The notes: generated from the sequence alone by a model not told the origin. DNA of 64,000 bases from Ectobius pallidus (GCA_964059195.1 CAXKWD010000007.1:156907269-156971268); one strand, 5' to 3'. Numbered from the stretch's first letter, positions 1-11,007 are shown. A program made the numbers and translations.

Positions 1-1400
1 GTGTAACTGACTTTCTTTCAGGTCAAATTTGGTAATTCGGCTTTAAATTATCCTTAAGATTTTTGTTGTAATTTTATTTTTTACTTTGTTTAAAAGCTAA
101 TATAAACATGTGCATTAGCTTAACCCTACAAGTATCAAGGATAGAAAATTTCAATGCTTGTGGTGCCAAGATTGAAAAATTGATCAAAGCCTATGAAACG
201 TATGTCCTGCAAAAATGTAAAGAAAAGTGAAGCCTAAAGTGTTTAATAGTCATTACCTTAGTTAATTACATAATTTGTTGCTTCAGTATATTAAGTTCCA
301 TTATCTCTCTTCTTAAGAACAAGCATTTTGCATACAAATCCGGGCTCTAATAGGTAATAACTCTAGTTATCCATTTAATGGCAAGCTTATAGTTTACTTG
401 CATTTTAAAAAGTAGAGATGGTACTTGTACTTACTTACTAAATGGCAATAGACAATTCCTCAGCAAGCTAAAGGAATATTATCTATTTCATGGAACCCGA
501 AGGTTCATTGCCGCACTTACCTAACCTTGCCATTCAAACTTATTCTGTGCTAACTCCATCCAGTCATCCCTCGCAAATCCTACTTCCCTTAAATCTATCC
601 TAATATTTTCCTCCCACCTACGTCTAGGTCTTCCAAATGGTCTTTTCCCTCCGGGTCTCCTATTCAATACTTTTGAGATATGTCTTTCCTTCCCCATGCG
701 TGCAACATGTCCAGCCCATTTCATCTTCCATTATTTAATTACCCTTACTATATCTGGTGATGAGTACAGGTCATGAAGCTTGTCGTTATGCAGTACATGG
801 TACTTGTAGGGTTAATTATTTGATTTCTTTGAAATTGTATAAATCAGTCTAAAGGCCAGATTAGCAAGAGTCTGTCCACTATAATTAAACTGTCCTTGGT
901 TTATTGATAGATGGAATTGAACTGATAGTAATTCCAGACGTATACACATATGTACATAATTGATGTGACACAGATTGTTTTATTGATCTTTCCCTGCTTG
1001 CATCGGAATTCTCCTGTCTGTTATAACTGCCTGTGCTATTAATGACTCACACAGAACTTTGATGTTGTGATTATTATCGAAATGCGAGGAAATCTCTATC
1101 ATTGATAAAATATATTATGACACCCGATTTCTTAAATAAAATCTCTCATTATTTAGGATGTATGTGATGGAGTTCTAGGATTTTGTCACAATTATTAGTA
1201 TTACCGTATTTCTTTCGAATAAGCTTTGTATTTGTTACCTAAAGCACACTATATATTCATTATGTTAGTATAAACGTAAAATAAATTTTAATATAGATCT
1301 AGAGGTACTGTATAAATTGTATGTTTTGTACGATCTATCTTTCCTATCTGACCCTGTTGACTAGTTGAGTGGACATTAATTGTGATATTGTTTTTTGCAG
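1..1400. other. Upstream intron or flank of the membrane-protein gene
   Basis: AT-rich sequence ending in a splice acceptor (T-rich tract then GCAG at 1397-1400). Apart from the LINE-A fragment at 428-797 I recognise no exon, RNA gene or repeat. Earlier exons of the gene whose 3' end starts at 1401 must lie left of the window or be too short to see. Confidence 0.5.
428..797 (-). mobile_element. LINE-A 3' fragment (non-LTR retrotransposon)
   Basis: On the - strand, 521-724 encodes the typical C-terminal tail of an endonuclease/reverse-transcriptase non-LTR element, with the motifs RMKWAGHV-like (MKWAGHVARMG), GRPRRRWE and LREVGFARD. The 3' untranslated part (428-520) matches the reverse complement of 34240-34372, so both belong to one family. 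Only the last ~370 bp remain, as expected for 5' truncation. No functional product is expected. Confidence 0.85.
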
Positions 1401-1535
1401 AATGCATTGTTCTACGTGAGTGTGAGTGTGCTTTATCTGATTGGTTCATCACTTGTTATCCATCTCATTCACATGTACCACGAATCTTACTCCTGGGTTC
1501 CCAAGTGGACACGGGACCAGCTCCTGGTCACGGGG
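1401..1535 (+). CDS. Penultimate coding exon of a multi-pass membrane protein (MARVEL-like)
   Basis: This 135-bp, 45-codon exon is bounded by a strong acceptor (TTTTTTGCAG at 1391-1400) and a perfect donor (GTGAGT at 1536-1541). It is phase 0 at both ends. It encodes a hydrophobic helix of about 20 residues starting FYVSVSVLYLIG, then a polar segment with HMYHESYSWVPKW that ends at LLVTG. The layout (helix, short Tyr/Trp-rich loop, second helix in the next exon) resembles the last two transmembrane segments of MARVEL-type four-helix membrane proteins. That assignment is by appearance only, and another tetraspan family is possible. The reading frame joins the 2284-2538 exon without a shift, so both belong to one + strand gene whose 5' exons lie outside the window. 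The upstream ATG at 1382 is intronic. Confidence 0.7.
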
Positions 1536-1654
1536 GTGAGTCATTTATATTATATTTAAAACCATTAATTTTCTTTACCATTGACTTACATCTGTGCAAT
1601 TATCTAGAACAGTTATCCTTTTAGGAGGAGTGAAAAGTGAGAAATACTTAAAAG

Positions 1655-1745
1655 ATAATAATAATAATAATAATAATAAATCTTTATTTAATCTGGCAGA
1701 GTTAAGGCCTTAGGGCCTTCTCTTACACTCAGAGATACAAACGAA
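1655..1745. repeat. (ATA)n microsatellite plus retroelement 3'-end fragment
   Basis: An (ATA)n run at 1655-1679 is followed by TCTTTATTTAATCTGGCAGA and then a short inverted AAGGCCTTAGGGCCTT segment. The word TTTATT reads as AATAAA on the - strand, directly next to the microsatellite. That is the usual 3' end of a reverse-strand non-LTR element or SINE. It lies in the intron between the two membrane-protein exons. Confidence 0.5.
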
Positions 1746-2283
1746 GAAACAAATAAATACACTAACATAGTTCTATAAGTAATAATAACACACTACAGTA
1801 TTTTTCAAATGAGAAGCGATTTCCTTCACCGCCAATCACGTGTACGAGCTAACAAAGTGCTGCTAGCAGGAAGAGTCTTCCCTCCGTCTCGCCGTCTCTG
1901 ATTGGACTGCGTATCTAAGCAGGTGAAGTACAAACTGCTTGTCATCTGCAAAACACTGTAGATACATACATATACAGTAGTGAATTTAGTCTATGTTACA
2001 TGAAATAAAACTATTTTAGTAAAGTGTGTTATACTAGAGAGAGAAAAAAAAGTAACTTATCTTAGATCTACAATATACAAGAAACCATAAAACGCAAATG
2101 CTTTATACCTAAAAGAAAAAAAAATAGCGTTTTTTGGAGAGATATTCGTTTAGCCTAGTTTTAAATGTTGTTGCTCTGATGGCAAGCGGCCAGATGGAAT
2201 GCCTCTTGTCCCTTGACATATTCTTCTCCTTACTTTTCCTATTGTTTCACAGTGGATATATTAATTTTGAACGTTTCTTGCAG

Positions 2284-2538
2284 ATCCTAGGTTACCTTTG
2301 TGCCCTGGAGGCATTGTTGCTGTCAATCATAACGAGGCGCAGTGCACTGCAGTACAGTCCTGTGGACGAGGACCCTAGTCAGATGACGCTACAGGAGAGA
2401 AGGGACCATTCCCCTTCGTCTGCGTCTCTGAACCTCACAGTTCCTCCTGCAGCGGCAGTGCCATCCACCTCGGCCTGGCCCATGGACAACGTCCAGCCCT
2501 GTTCTTCCAAATACCCAGATCCTTACACGGTCGCATGA
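2284..2538 (+). CDS. Terminal coding exon of the membrane protein
   Basis: The exon opens after a T-rich acceptor (GTTTCTTGCAG, ending 2283) in phase 0 and runs 84 codons to TGA at 2536-2538. It begins with a helix (ILGYLCALEALLLSII) closed by TRR, a typical stop-transfer charge cluster. The rest is a ~65-residue hydrophilic tail rich in Ser, Pro, Asp and Gln, probably cytoplasmic. The tail is more GC-rich than its surroundings, as expected of real coding sequence here. Together with 1401-1535 it gives the C-terminal 129 residues. The in-frame ATG at 2134 is upstream of the acceptor and is not a start. Function is not identifiable from this tail. Confidence 0.72.
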   Translation: MLGYLCALEALLLSIITRRSALQYSPVDEDPSQMTLQERRDHSPSSASLNLTVPPAAAVPSTSAWPMDNVQPCSSKYPDPYTVA

Positions 2539-5254
2539 TAGTGACGGGCGTAATAACGTCTACTTTTTTAATGTTGTGGCCTTTCGCAGTTCTGGTCAGG
2601 CCTGTTGTGCCGCGCCATGCCGCATCGACTCGATGGCTTCGGGCAAGGCCATCCCTCGTCTAAATGGGGGGGACCCGCAACGTGTGCTAGGGGTGTGTGC
2701 ATAGTGTCGCTGGTAGACATTATACTGTTGACATAGAATTTGTGGGGGCGACTTTCCCATTTGCTCTTACATTTTGAAATTTGTAGCTGAGTGTCAGTTG
2801 TTGGCTTACGTCTAATCCAAAGAGTTGCAGATTATCTTGCGTCTGTTGGTACAAATTATTTAACCTTTTTCATATTTAGCAATTGTCATAGAATTTTTGC
2901 GCCGTTGCTCGGGCGTCTTTGGGAATTCTGTACAGAATTTAGCGACAGTTTTAGAAGTAACACATTTTTTAAAAGACAAGAAAGTCTTTTACACTTTTAA
3001 AAAGGATAAGATTCATTTTTTGAGATGAGGAGTTAAACATTTTAAGATGGAATCAGATTGAGACTTAGCTTCTACTTGTTTAGTGCTTGCTGTCTGTGCT
3101 TGCTTTAATCTCCTCTTCAGGCCTGGTTGGAATTGCTGCGGCCAATACATGGGTACACAGTTGCAGTGTGCGCATTGGTCGGTCTTGTTGTCTGCATCGT
3201 TCCGAGTCCAGTTTTTATCATTGTTTACCTTTCCAATTTTTCCTGTGATATTGAAAAATTTGGAAGCTCGTTAAATGGATTTTGCTTGCCTTCTTGAATA
3301 TGAAAACAGGGATATGAAAAGGTATAATCAGAATTTTTAATATGCTTTTTGTTATTGTATTTCAGTACAATTTAAACTTGTACGTTTTGTTTTAGAAGGA
3401 TTATGTTCATCTTTCATTCTTTTTGCATCCTGTTTTATCAATTGAATGAAGTGAGAAGACCATCTATTACGCTTAAAAGCTTTCCCAGAAAATTCCTGGA
3501 AACAAGAATGGTAAATTATTACTGACAGGTTTCCAGTCTTATCTTTCTGGAGAGATAATATTAGAAAAAGTTGTATACCACAGTTTGTACTGACAAGATT
3601 AAAACTAAGATTCTCTGAGAGACAGTAGATGGCCATTATATGGATAGCAGTGAAGCAAATGATATGTTACAGCAGGGCACGAAATTTCTAGTCTGAAAGC
3701 TAAAGTCAATCCGACAATTAATTTTTAGTCACTATTTTTACACATATATATTGTATAGCAGTTGTCTTCAACCTGCGGCCATGTCGTAATTGTTGGTGGC
3801 CTGCAAACAAATACTAATTTTAACCAAAAGTAGAAATTGTATTTACAACTATTCTGAAACAACTCCAGTACGTTAGGATTAGCATTAGGAGGGTATAATG
3901 TTAAGTAATCTGTACAGTTATTGTAATGTAATTATGGAATATTTGTGTTACATAAGTACCCTATTATTAATAAATTAATAAATCAATGCAGTCTTTCACG
4001 AAAATGAAAATTGCCCTTTAGTTAAAAAATGATTGATTGTATAGCGTTACAGATTTTTGGGAATTGTTCTTTACATATAAATTATTAGAGCATATATTCC
4101 TTTTAAATATAATAAATAAATAATAAACAACTCAGACTAAATATTAGTTTGTGTTTTTGCATAGTACAAACTAATTTGAATAAATAGTCAAAACAAACTA
4201 ACTAATTTGGAGTATTTCAACTGATCGTAAACTTTAACAGCTAATCAATAACTTCAGTATATTCCCAAACTCTTCCGAGTAAATACAAATATTCAGACAG
4301 CTTGTTCATGTCAGAAGAGATTTCCTGTGAAAATATCTAGTATAAAATTTGATTTTGTTGTTGAGGAAACCAAAATAATAAAAGAAAATAAGGTAGCATT
4401 TTTCACAATAGGATCTTTGTTGCCTTCCTCAGATTTCTGGTCACCAATGGAGATCTGGCGACCACAAATTTCATGCCTTGTGTTACAGAATTTATCATCT
4501 CTTTCTCATGTCTATAAGATAAATATGTTTATTATCCGTGATGAACAAGGATGCAAAGAATGAAAGTTGAGAATTGAATAAGGACCTTATTGATTTGTAG
4601 GAACTGCGTACAGAGCTTAATTCTCCAGATTTGCTTTTACATTAATACAAGAGAAAGTACAAAAGTGCATTGTGATGCCTTCATCATAAATGTGATCAGC
4701 ATTAGCTAATAATTGACTTTAAGTTTTCTGATATTTTGAATACTTAATTCTTGCCTATTTATGGAGGTGATGGGTGGAATATCTATTACCATAGGCTTGT
4801 TGTAAGAAAGTTTTATTTCTCTACCTTGGTTATTCAGATCTGTCAAGTAATAAATTGCTTATATTCAAAATGCCACTACTCACATAAAATAATTTGCCAC
4901 TTAAAATCTAAGTTACATTGATCTGTTTAGAAGTTAAATATTAACCCATTTGCTTACCTAGGTGTAAAGACAGAATTTCTTTATATCACCTTTTCTTTTA
5001 AAATATAATGAATACATTATTATTAATATACCCGTAAGCAAATTTTGTTATTTATAAGGCTCTTTCTGCCTCATTCGCTTCTTCGCTTGCCAACTCACTG
5101 CTTATTTAACCTGAACCCTTCCACTTGAATTCCACAGATATCCAGTCTCTCACATCCTCTGAAATTTTCCAGGAAATTGCGTAATCTCTCCAGAAATACG
5201 CAATGTTAAGGTTGAGATAGGCAAGAAGATTAAATATCTTCCCATGACTTTTGT
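2539..5254 (+). other. Probable 3' UTR and downstream flank; nothing else recognised
   Basis: Immediately after the stop the sequence stays relatively GC-balanced to about 3300 and then becomes AT-rich, which fits a long 3' UTR. Candidate AATAAA signals occur at about 3966-3985 and 4108-4130. Short open frames at 2791-3000, 3083-3274 and 4327-4563 show no recognisable protein character. No repeat family seen elsewhere in the window recurs here. Confidence 0.35.
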
Positions 5255-5396
5255 TACTTACCTACTCAATGGCAATATGCAATTCCTATGCAAGCTAAAG
5301 GAACCTGGAGATTCATTGCCATGCTTACATTAGCCTGTCGTTCAACCTATTCTGTGTTAACTCCATCCAACCATCCCTCGCAAATCCTACTTCCTT
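5255..5396 (-). mobile_element. LINE-A 3' fragment, heavily truncated
   Basis: The reverse complement carries the LINE-A tail coding for KEVGFARDGWMELTQNR followed by the same 3' untranslated words as 428-520 and 34250-34370. Only ~140 bp survive and the coding part is broken right after that motif. It is the second of four family copies in the window. Confidence 0.75.
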
Positions 5397-5505
5397 TTTA
5401 AATATTTTTAAAAAAAGAAGCAGAAGCAGTACTTCATTATTTAAACTTGTACCATTGCCATTCTTTAAAAATGAGTTTAAAACAAGTACACAACTCCCCA
5501 TGGCT

Positions 5506-5670
5506 GAATGGTTATACCACTTGCCTTCCATCACTGGGACCCAGGATCAAGTCTCTCTGTATATTCATGTGGAATTTGTGTTAAGACAGGTTTTCTTGGG
5601 GTGCTCCTGTTCCCTCTGCCATTTATCATTCCACTGTTGCTCCATTCAACATAGTTGATTGGTTGCAATA
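5506..5670 (+). mobile_element. tRNA-derived SINE
   Basis: The start resembles a tRNA gene: an A-box-like TGGCTGAATGG (5512-5522) and a B-box-like GGATCAAGTCTC about 35 bp later. Instead of a tRNA acceptor stem it runs into a tail containing TTTTCTTGGGGTGCTCCTG and CATTCCACTGTTGCTCCATT. The tRNA-like head plus unrelated tail is the structure of a Pol III-driven SINE. It cannot be a functional tRNA because the stems do not close. Confidence 0.6.
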
Positions 5671-5902
5671 AAGGAATTAGTATAATATCCTTACACAGAA
5701 GTCACTACGTGATAAAGAAATGAAAACAGTAAGCAGATGGGTTAAGTCAGGTTAAAAAATTTCAAAATTTGAAAGAAGAAACATTAATTTTTATAACCTT
5801 CCAGTTTCAAATTTACAAAGTCTATAACATCCTTTGCACATATTTGATTTTTATATGAGAAATATTAACTCAAGAGAAACAAACATTAAATAACATTATT
5901 CA

Positions 5903-6021
5903 GAATGGCTTCTCCAGTTATCAGCTGTGTCAGTATTTTCATTCCTGAGGGAAGCCACAGAGTGATGATTGCCGAAAGTTTGAATTTAATATTGAACAGC
6001 TGATAATTCAAGAAGCCATCC
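5903..6021. repeat. Short inverted repeat (possible mini fold-back element)
   Basis: The left arm GAATGGCTTCTCCAGTTATC (5903-5922, continuing AGCTG) is matched with about three mismatches by the reverse complement of the arm at 5997-6021. The two ~25-bp arms enclose about 70 bp. No target-site duplication is clear, so this could be a tiny MITE or a chance hairpin. Confidence 0.4.
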
Positions 6022-6242
6022 TAAATTATCAGTGCCATTGAAGGTTTTATGTCTTATTTTTTAAACATAACAAAATTCAGCTTTCTAACTTGGAAGTAGT
6101 AGCATTTTGATTGAGAAGAAATTCTATAAAAAGGAAAATATGAAAAGTAGCATTTAAATCTTACCGTGCAACTTAAGCCAAAATCAGAGTTTTCCAAACA
6201 TGTCAGCCATCTACAGATTTTTCAGTACCATATAACATGTAG

Positions 6243-6770
6243 TACATTTACATGCAGGATTCAGATCGATCTGAGTCCGATCCCAGTATTGAAATAGTAA
6301 TTTAAACACGGACTCAGTCCGGAATGAATTTTCGTTCCGATCCTCTGCAAATGGAGGAACGGATCGGATTCAAATCGTATTCAATTCCATGTAAACGCTA
6401 GCGAACTCAATCCTGGTGCGCACGCATACACTGGCATGGCGTTCGTCATTTTGTTCTGTCAGCTGATAGTCAATTTAATAAAAAACACTCACTCACACTA
6501 TAATATTAATATCATTGTTACTCTTTTATGTCATAATTTGTTTATGGTGACTAGAAATTATTGATAGAACACACTTTTTATTTATATTTTTAATTATGGA
6601 ATAATCACGGCATTTGTTTAAACAGGTTAGCCACAACAATAGCCACACATAACCAAGTTAGCCAATAGTCCAACAAATCTCAATCCACTCCAAAAACTTG
6701 CCATGTAAACAGGGAACGTATTGAGTTGGGATCGGATTCAGATAGATTTCAATCCCACATGTGAACGTGG
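6243..6770. mobile_element. Diverged terminal-inverted-repeat element
   Basis: The left end (from ACATTTACATGCAGGATTCA) and the reverse complement of the right end (ACGTTCACATGTGGGATTGA) align at roughly 70 percent over about 45 bp. They share the core words CATG, GGATT and TCCGATCCCA. The interior repeats related words (GGATCGGATTCAAATCG), as subterminal repeats of non-autonomous DNA elements often do. There is no coding capacity. Exact ends and duplication are uncertain. Confidence 0.5.
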
Positions 6771-6780
6771 TAATGATATA

Positions 6781-7776
6781 CAGTGGAACCTCGTTAAGAC
6801 GTTTTTCTAGGGACTGAAAAAAATAGACGTCTTAAACGGGAAAACGTACTACTGAAAATAAAAAAAAATCGTAGGGAATATGTAGATAGGCCTATGTTTT
6901 CTAAGTTGCTCAGAACCACCCAAAAGTGCATCCTAATGACTATGAAATACCCACAGTGATACACAGGTGCTTCAATGCCAAGTCATTTGTTACGAGAGAT
7001 TTATATTATGTAAACGAATACATAGGCCTAACAATTTTATCTGGAAAAAGAAACTTTCAAAAATTGATGGAATGTATGGGAGCCATATTTAATGATAAAT
7101 CAAGACGAAATTCACAAAGAAAGCATCTATTTTATTTTGAAAATCACACATGAAACAAGTTGCACTCCACAATCTATTACCAAACACGAAATATTGTAAT
7201 TGTGCAAAACTTCACACGTGCCAGTTCTAACAGTCGTGTACACGGTCATGTTCACAGCCACAATTTGCTAATGAAATGCGATCCAATACCGACGTGAGAA
7301 GCACGATCTGCTTTTTTGGCATACATTTCTTCGAATATTCTAATATTTTCTTTTCCTCACCACACGAACCGTAAGAAATTTAAAATATATTTCACTACTT
7401 CAAAATGATCACGATATAAAATGGCGGCCTAACAGCTGACTCGGCAAAATCGGCACCAAGTCAAATGGCCAATGAGAAGCAAACTGCAATGGTTCAAAAT
7501 GGCTGACGATTGGTCCCATAGAGCAAAGATTGAGACTTGGACACCAGAGAATACAAGAATTCTGACATAGAGATCACACAATCGGATCCGCATTCAAAGC
7601 TTATGTTTGACAAAGTGTGGTTGGTGAGCCAAATACGAACGTACTAAGCGTTAAACCAAAACGTGTTAAGAAACATTTAAACATGCAATTATTAAGATTG
7701 GGACCGGGACTTCCAAAAACCGACGTACTATGCGGGAAAACGTAGTAATGAGGAACGTGCTAACGAGGTTCCACTG
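6781..7776. mobile_element. Pogo-type non-autonomous DNA transposon
   Basis: The element begins CAGTGGAACCTCGTTA and ends with its exact 16-bp inverse, TAACGAGGTTCCACTG. Each end is flanked by TA (6779-6780 and 7777-7778), the target duplicated by Tc1/mariner/pogo transposases. CAGT..AACCTCGTTA is a typical pogo/Tigger terminal sequence. Inside, a GCGGGAAAACGTA-type word recurs near both ends. The 75-codon frame at 6926-7153 does not look like transposase, so this 996-bp copy is non-autonomous. Confidence 0.85.
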
Positions 7777-8420
7777 TAGTGACTTAGTGGATGATATGGT
7801 TATTCGTATTTTGTGAAAATCAGATATAAATTTGTATAGAAAATGCAAATTATCCAGCAAATACAAAGTAGAGGGGGCCTGCAGTGAATGAGTTCTAAAC
7901 ATTTTTTAACATGTTAATTACGGTACGTACTGGTACTTACTTTTTTTTTGGCAAAGAACAAGAAAATGTAATTTTGAACCAAAGTTGCACCCATTGCCTC
8001 CTTTGAAGATTTCTGTGTTAATTTAAACGACTTATTTATATTACCAAAGATGATATTAAAATGTACAATATTCAAACCATGAAATGGGTAAAAGAATGCA
8101 CATTTAAAGTACAATTGGAGGAAGGTTACAATTCTTCCCTGTAACATAAAATAAGAAGACTGGAAAGGTTTACTCAGTGTGTGTTCTTTGCTGCACAGAA
8201 AGGCCATCATTGTGCTATTGCATTTAAAATGACTGTTAATTATGCCAGCAGCTCTGCTGTATTGGTTGCCAGTTTTTGAAAGAATTTTGTTGAAAATAAT
8301 CACTGTCAAAACGAGCTCAGATGAGCATTTTCAATGATCCATTGTGTTTTTGCGTATGTTTCAAGAATTCTCTAAATTTTACCTTTTTAGAGATACATAT
8401 ATGCCTGATCTGTTTTTGTT

Positions 8421-9222
8421 TGGGTGTAATTACACAATTAACAGAAATGCAGAAAGTCTTTTCGATGCCTGCAGGAATGTTGGATTGGAAATTAATACAG
8501 AAAAAACTAAATATATGGTCATGAAACATCAAAATAATGCGCTACAAAATATTAAAATAGCCGATAAATTATTCAGAAGTAGTCAAACGTTTAAAACGCT
8601 TTTAGCTCACTTTACGTACCATTACTAGGACATGTTTCAAGAGGTTAGTTCCCTCCCATCATCGGCTAGTGGTCGACTGGCTGACTGTACTTGACAGTGG
8701 CCAGAGCGCCAGTCGACCGCTAGTCGACGATGGGAGGGAACTAACCTCTTGAAACATGTCCTAGTAATGGTACGTAAAGTGAGCTAAAAGTGTTTTAAAC
8801 GTTTGACTACTTTTGAATAATTAGTAAAGCTTCACTGTCTAAAAAACTTCATTCTAAACTCTGTAGCCGATAAATCATTCGAACAAGTGGATAAATTCAA
8901 ATATCCGGGAGCAATAATTACAGACACAAATAATATTAAGGCAGAAGTTAAGTATAGACTCAAATCAGGAAATGCCTCCTTTTATGCAGTTCAGAAACAC
9001 ATCTTCTCGTCTTCTGTCCAGAAATCTAAAAGCAAAAATTTATAAGACAATTATCCTGCCGGTTGTATTATATGGATGTGAGACATGGTCGCTTACTCTT
9101 CGGGAAGAACATAATCTGAGTGTGTTCGAAAACAGGGGGCTTAGGAAAATATTTGGGCCTAAGAGAGATGAAAATGGGGACTGGAGAAAACTGCATAACG
9201 ACGAGCTTCATAACCTGTACTC
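8421..9222 (+). pseudogene. LINE-A reverse transcriptase fragment, interrupted
   Basis: At 8421-8570 the + strand encodes a fragment typical of the end of a non-LTR RT domain (NVGLEINTEKTKYMVM, just after the catalytic-box region). At 8876-9222 it continues with GCETWSLTLREEH and RKIFGPKRDENGDWRKL. The segment is interrupted by a fold-back insertion at 8570-8863 and needs several frame changes, so it is not functional. It matches the copy at 33697-34030 closely. The 3' end is cut off near 9222, where unrelated sequence begins. Confidence 0.85.
8570..8863. mobile_element. Fold-back (palindromic) element inserted in LINE-A
   Basis: Positions 8567-8694 and 8695-8822 form a long inverted repeat, with about 100-bp arms and a ~30-bp centre. 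The arms are nearly identical: for example GAGGTTAGTTCCCTCCCATC on the left is mirrored at 8730-8750. The element is bounded by a 12-bp direct repeat of the LINE sequence (TAGCCGATAAAT at 8558-8569 and 8864-8875), which marks it as an insertion. About 40 bp beyond the right arm (8823-8863) also belong to the insert. It has no coding capacity, and a transcript would form a long hairpin. Confidence 0.8.
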
Positions 9223-9234
9223 GTCTCACTCATA

Positions 9235-9582
9235 CAATATACAATTATTCCGAACAGAATTTTTAAAAAATACCAATTTTTTTATACTTAAAAACAGGTG
9301 AAATTAAAAAGAGATGTTTGTGAGAAAACGTACATTTATTGTTATACAAAGAAGTTAAATAGAGACATACATTGAGCCTAAGCTTGATGAAAATGCCTGA
9401 AACCAATTTGTATTGAAAGCTGGTTACTTACAGCACATGTCGGTTCCATTTATACAATTCCCCGCACTTAATTTATGCCTTAACAAGTTAATACGTTGAT
9501 ATTACTATGAAATCCGCCTATTCCGAATTCCCGCTATACTGGTGTTCAATCCCAATTAGTTCGGAATAGTAGGACTCTACTG
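9235..9582. mobile_element. Possible pogo-like remnant
   Basis: The right end reads, in reverse complement, CAGTAGAGTCCTACTATTCC followed by GAAC, next to a TA at 9583-9584. This is a pogo/Tigger-like terminus. A weaker match (ATTATTCCGAAC) near 9240 may be the left end, close to where the LINE-A copy breaks off. The pairing is tentative. Confidence 0.3.
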
Positions 9583-9584
9583 TA

Positions 9585-10382
9585 CTGAATTATCCATTGT
9601 TGAATTAACCAAATTGTACTGTATTTTAGAAATTGGAAACCAGTAGCCTAAATAGCATACAAAAGGCATTTTATAATACATGAAACATGCACAATGATGG
9701 AAGCAAAGAATGCATAGCTGGAGTGGTGCAGGGAACACGAATGGGACAGTTCATGGAATGTGATATGATGTAAAGCTGTCCTCGTGCCTGATGATTGTGA
9801 GAAAGCTCAACTTGGTCTGCACACTAGTCTTGTTTCAATTCCCCCTCTCTTGTTATCACCAAGAGTACAGCTCTGTTCTGCTTGTGTCTTATTGCATTAA
9901 TCCTCAGAATTTGTGACATCTGTTTCACTTTTAACTGACTTTTCATGTTATCTTGAATGCCTGTGATAAAGCATACATATTTTAGCATGGCATGAAAATT
10001 CAGATGAATAGGACTATGATTATTATACAGACTGCCATAGCCTAGCCATTTATTTTCACCAAACATAAATACATTAAGGATGCCCCCATTTAAATCACTG
10101 CTTTTTAGAGTTAAACATCACATATGTTTACCTTTGTATAAACATCACAAATGTTTACCTTTGTATAAACAAAACCATTCCATCTTAATAACAAAACTAA
10201 TATATTTTAACAAGAAGTCTAATCAACAACCCCCCCAATCCTGCCGTCTGCCTATGGTAGATGACGCAGCGGTTGGGTGGTAGGCCTTGTCCTTTCTGGA
10301 ATGTTAGCGCCACAGAGTTAGTTAGTTCTAATCAACAACATATAAATTTTTATTCAGACAAACTCAGTATCACAAAAAAGCT
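9585..10382. other. Unassigned AT-rich sequence
   Basis: I see no gene, long repeat or RNA here. A short direct duplication around 10115-10165 (ACATCACA-ATGTTTACCTTTGTATAA twice, about 30 bp apart) is the only local structure. Confidence 0.4.
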
Positions 10383-11007
10383 TGTAAGTGCCAGAATGGT
10401 ACTTTATGAAATTCAGGGGACGGTAAAATGTCTGTCCGTCTCTCTACCTTCATGCTCGTTAACTCAAATACACTTTTATCAGATTTTCATGAAACTTGGT
10501 ATACACGTTTATAATGTCCATGAGAAGAAGTCTATTGATTTTGGTCCAAATCGTTGACCGGTACCGGAGTAATGCCCAATTTAGCGCCTATTTTATAGTA
10601 ATATATTAGAAAGAATTTATCAAATGCAAATCAGTTCTCATGACTACATATTGTTTTACAGTCTTCATATATGGTTTTGGAAGTTGCAGTACATTTAGCT
10701 TTGAGAAATAACACTACCCACATATTCCTTTGCATATGCTTATCAAACTAGATCATTAAACCGAGTGAGGTGGCCGAGATGGTAACGTCTTGGACTCACA
10801 ATCTGGAGGTCCCTGGTTCAAATCCCATAGCTGGTCAATTTGACACAAATTTTTTTTATTTTGTATTTTTATGTGAGTGTGTGATTGTCAAGATATCACA
10901 AATCCGTATAGTTCTGCTAATGCTGGATGGTTTTAAGCTGATTATAAAACTAGACATTTGTACTTCTGTAAGCCCTGCTTAATGCATGGAGCTTAACTCT
11001 GAAATTC
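10383..11007 (+). repeat. Composite repeat family copy 1 (with tRNA-like module)
   Basis: The copy starts AAGTGCCAGAATGGTACT, passes a GTCTGTCCGTCTC tract, AACTCAAATACACTTT, ATGAAACTTGGTATACACG and CCGGTACCGGAGTAATGCCC, and ends TGGAGCTTAACTCTGAAATT. The same ordered words occur at 46955-47365 (+) and, reversed, at 63089-63690. Copies 1 and 3 carry a ~200-bp tRNA-derived module between two CTAGA words; copy 2 lacks it. The mobile-element class is unknown, and no terminal inverted repeats are evident. Confidence 0.8.
10753..10946 (+). mobile_element. tRNA-derived SINE-like module inside the composite repeat
   Basis: The A-box-like GGTGGCCGAGATGGTAACG (10769-10787) and B-box-like GGTTCAAATCCC (10816-10827) have normal tRNA spacing, followed by GTCAATTTGACA and a T-rich tail. 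The module sits between CTAGAT and CTAGAC, consistent with insertion and a short target duplication. The same box pattern is at 63240-63300 (reversed) and, shortened, at 29295-29360 (reversed). Confidence 0.65.

Noticed and set aside
2791..3274. Additional small genes downstream of the membrane protein
   Set aside because: Short frames without splice support or conserved features; more likely 3' UTR.
10769..10830. tRNA gene candidate (A and B boxes)
   Set aside because: Stems do not close into a cloverleaf and the unit recurs inside a dispersed repeat, so it is a SINE-type module.
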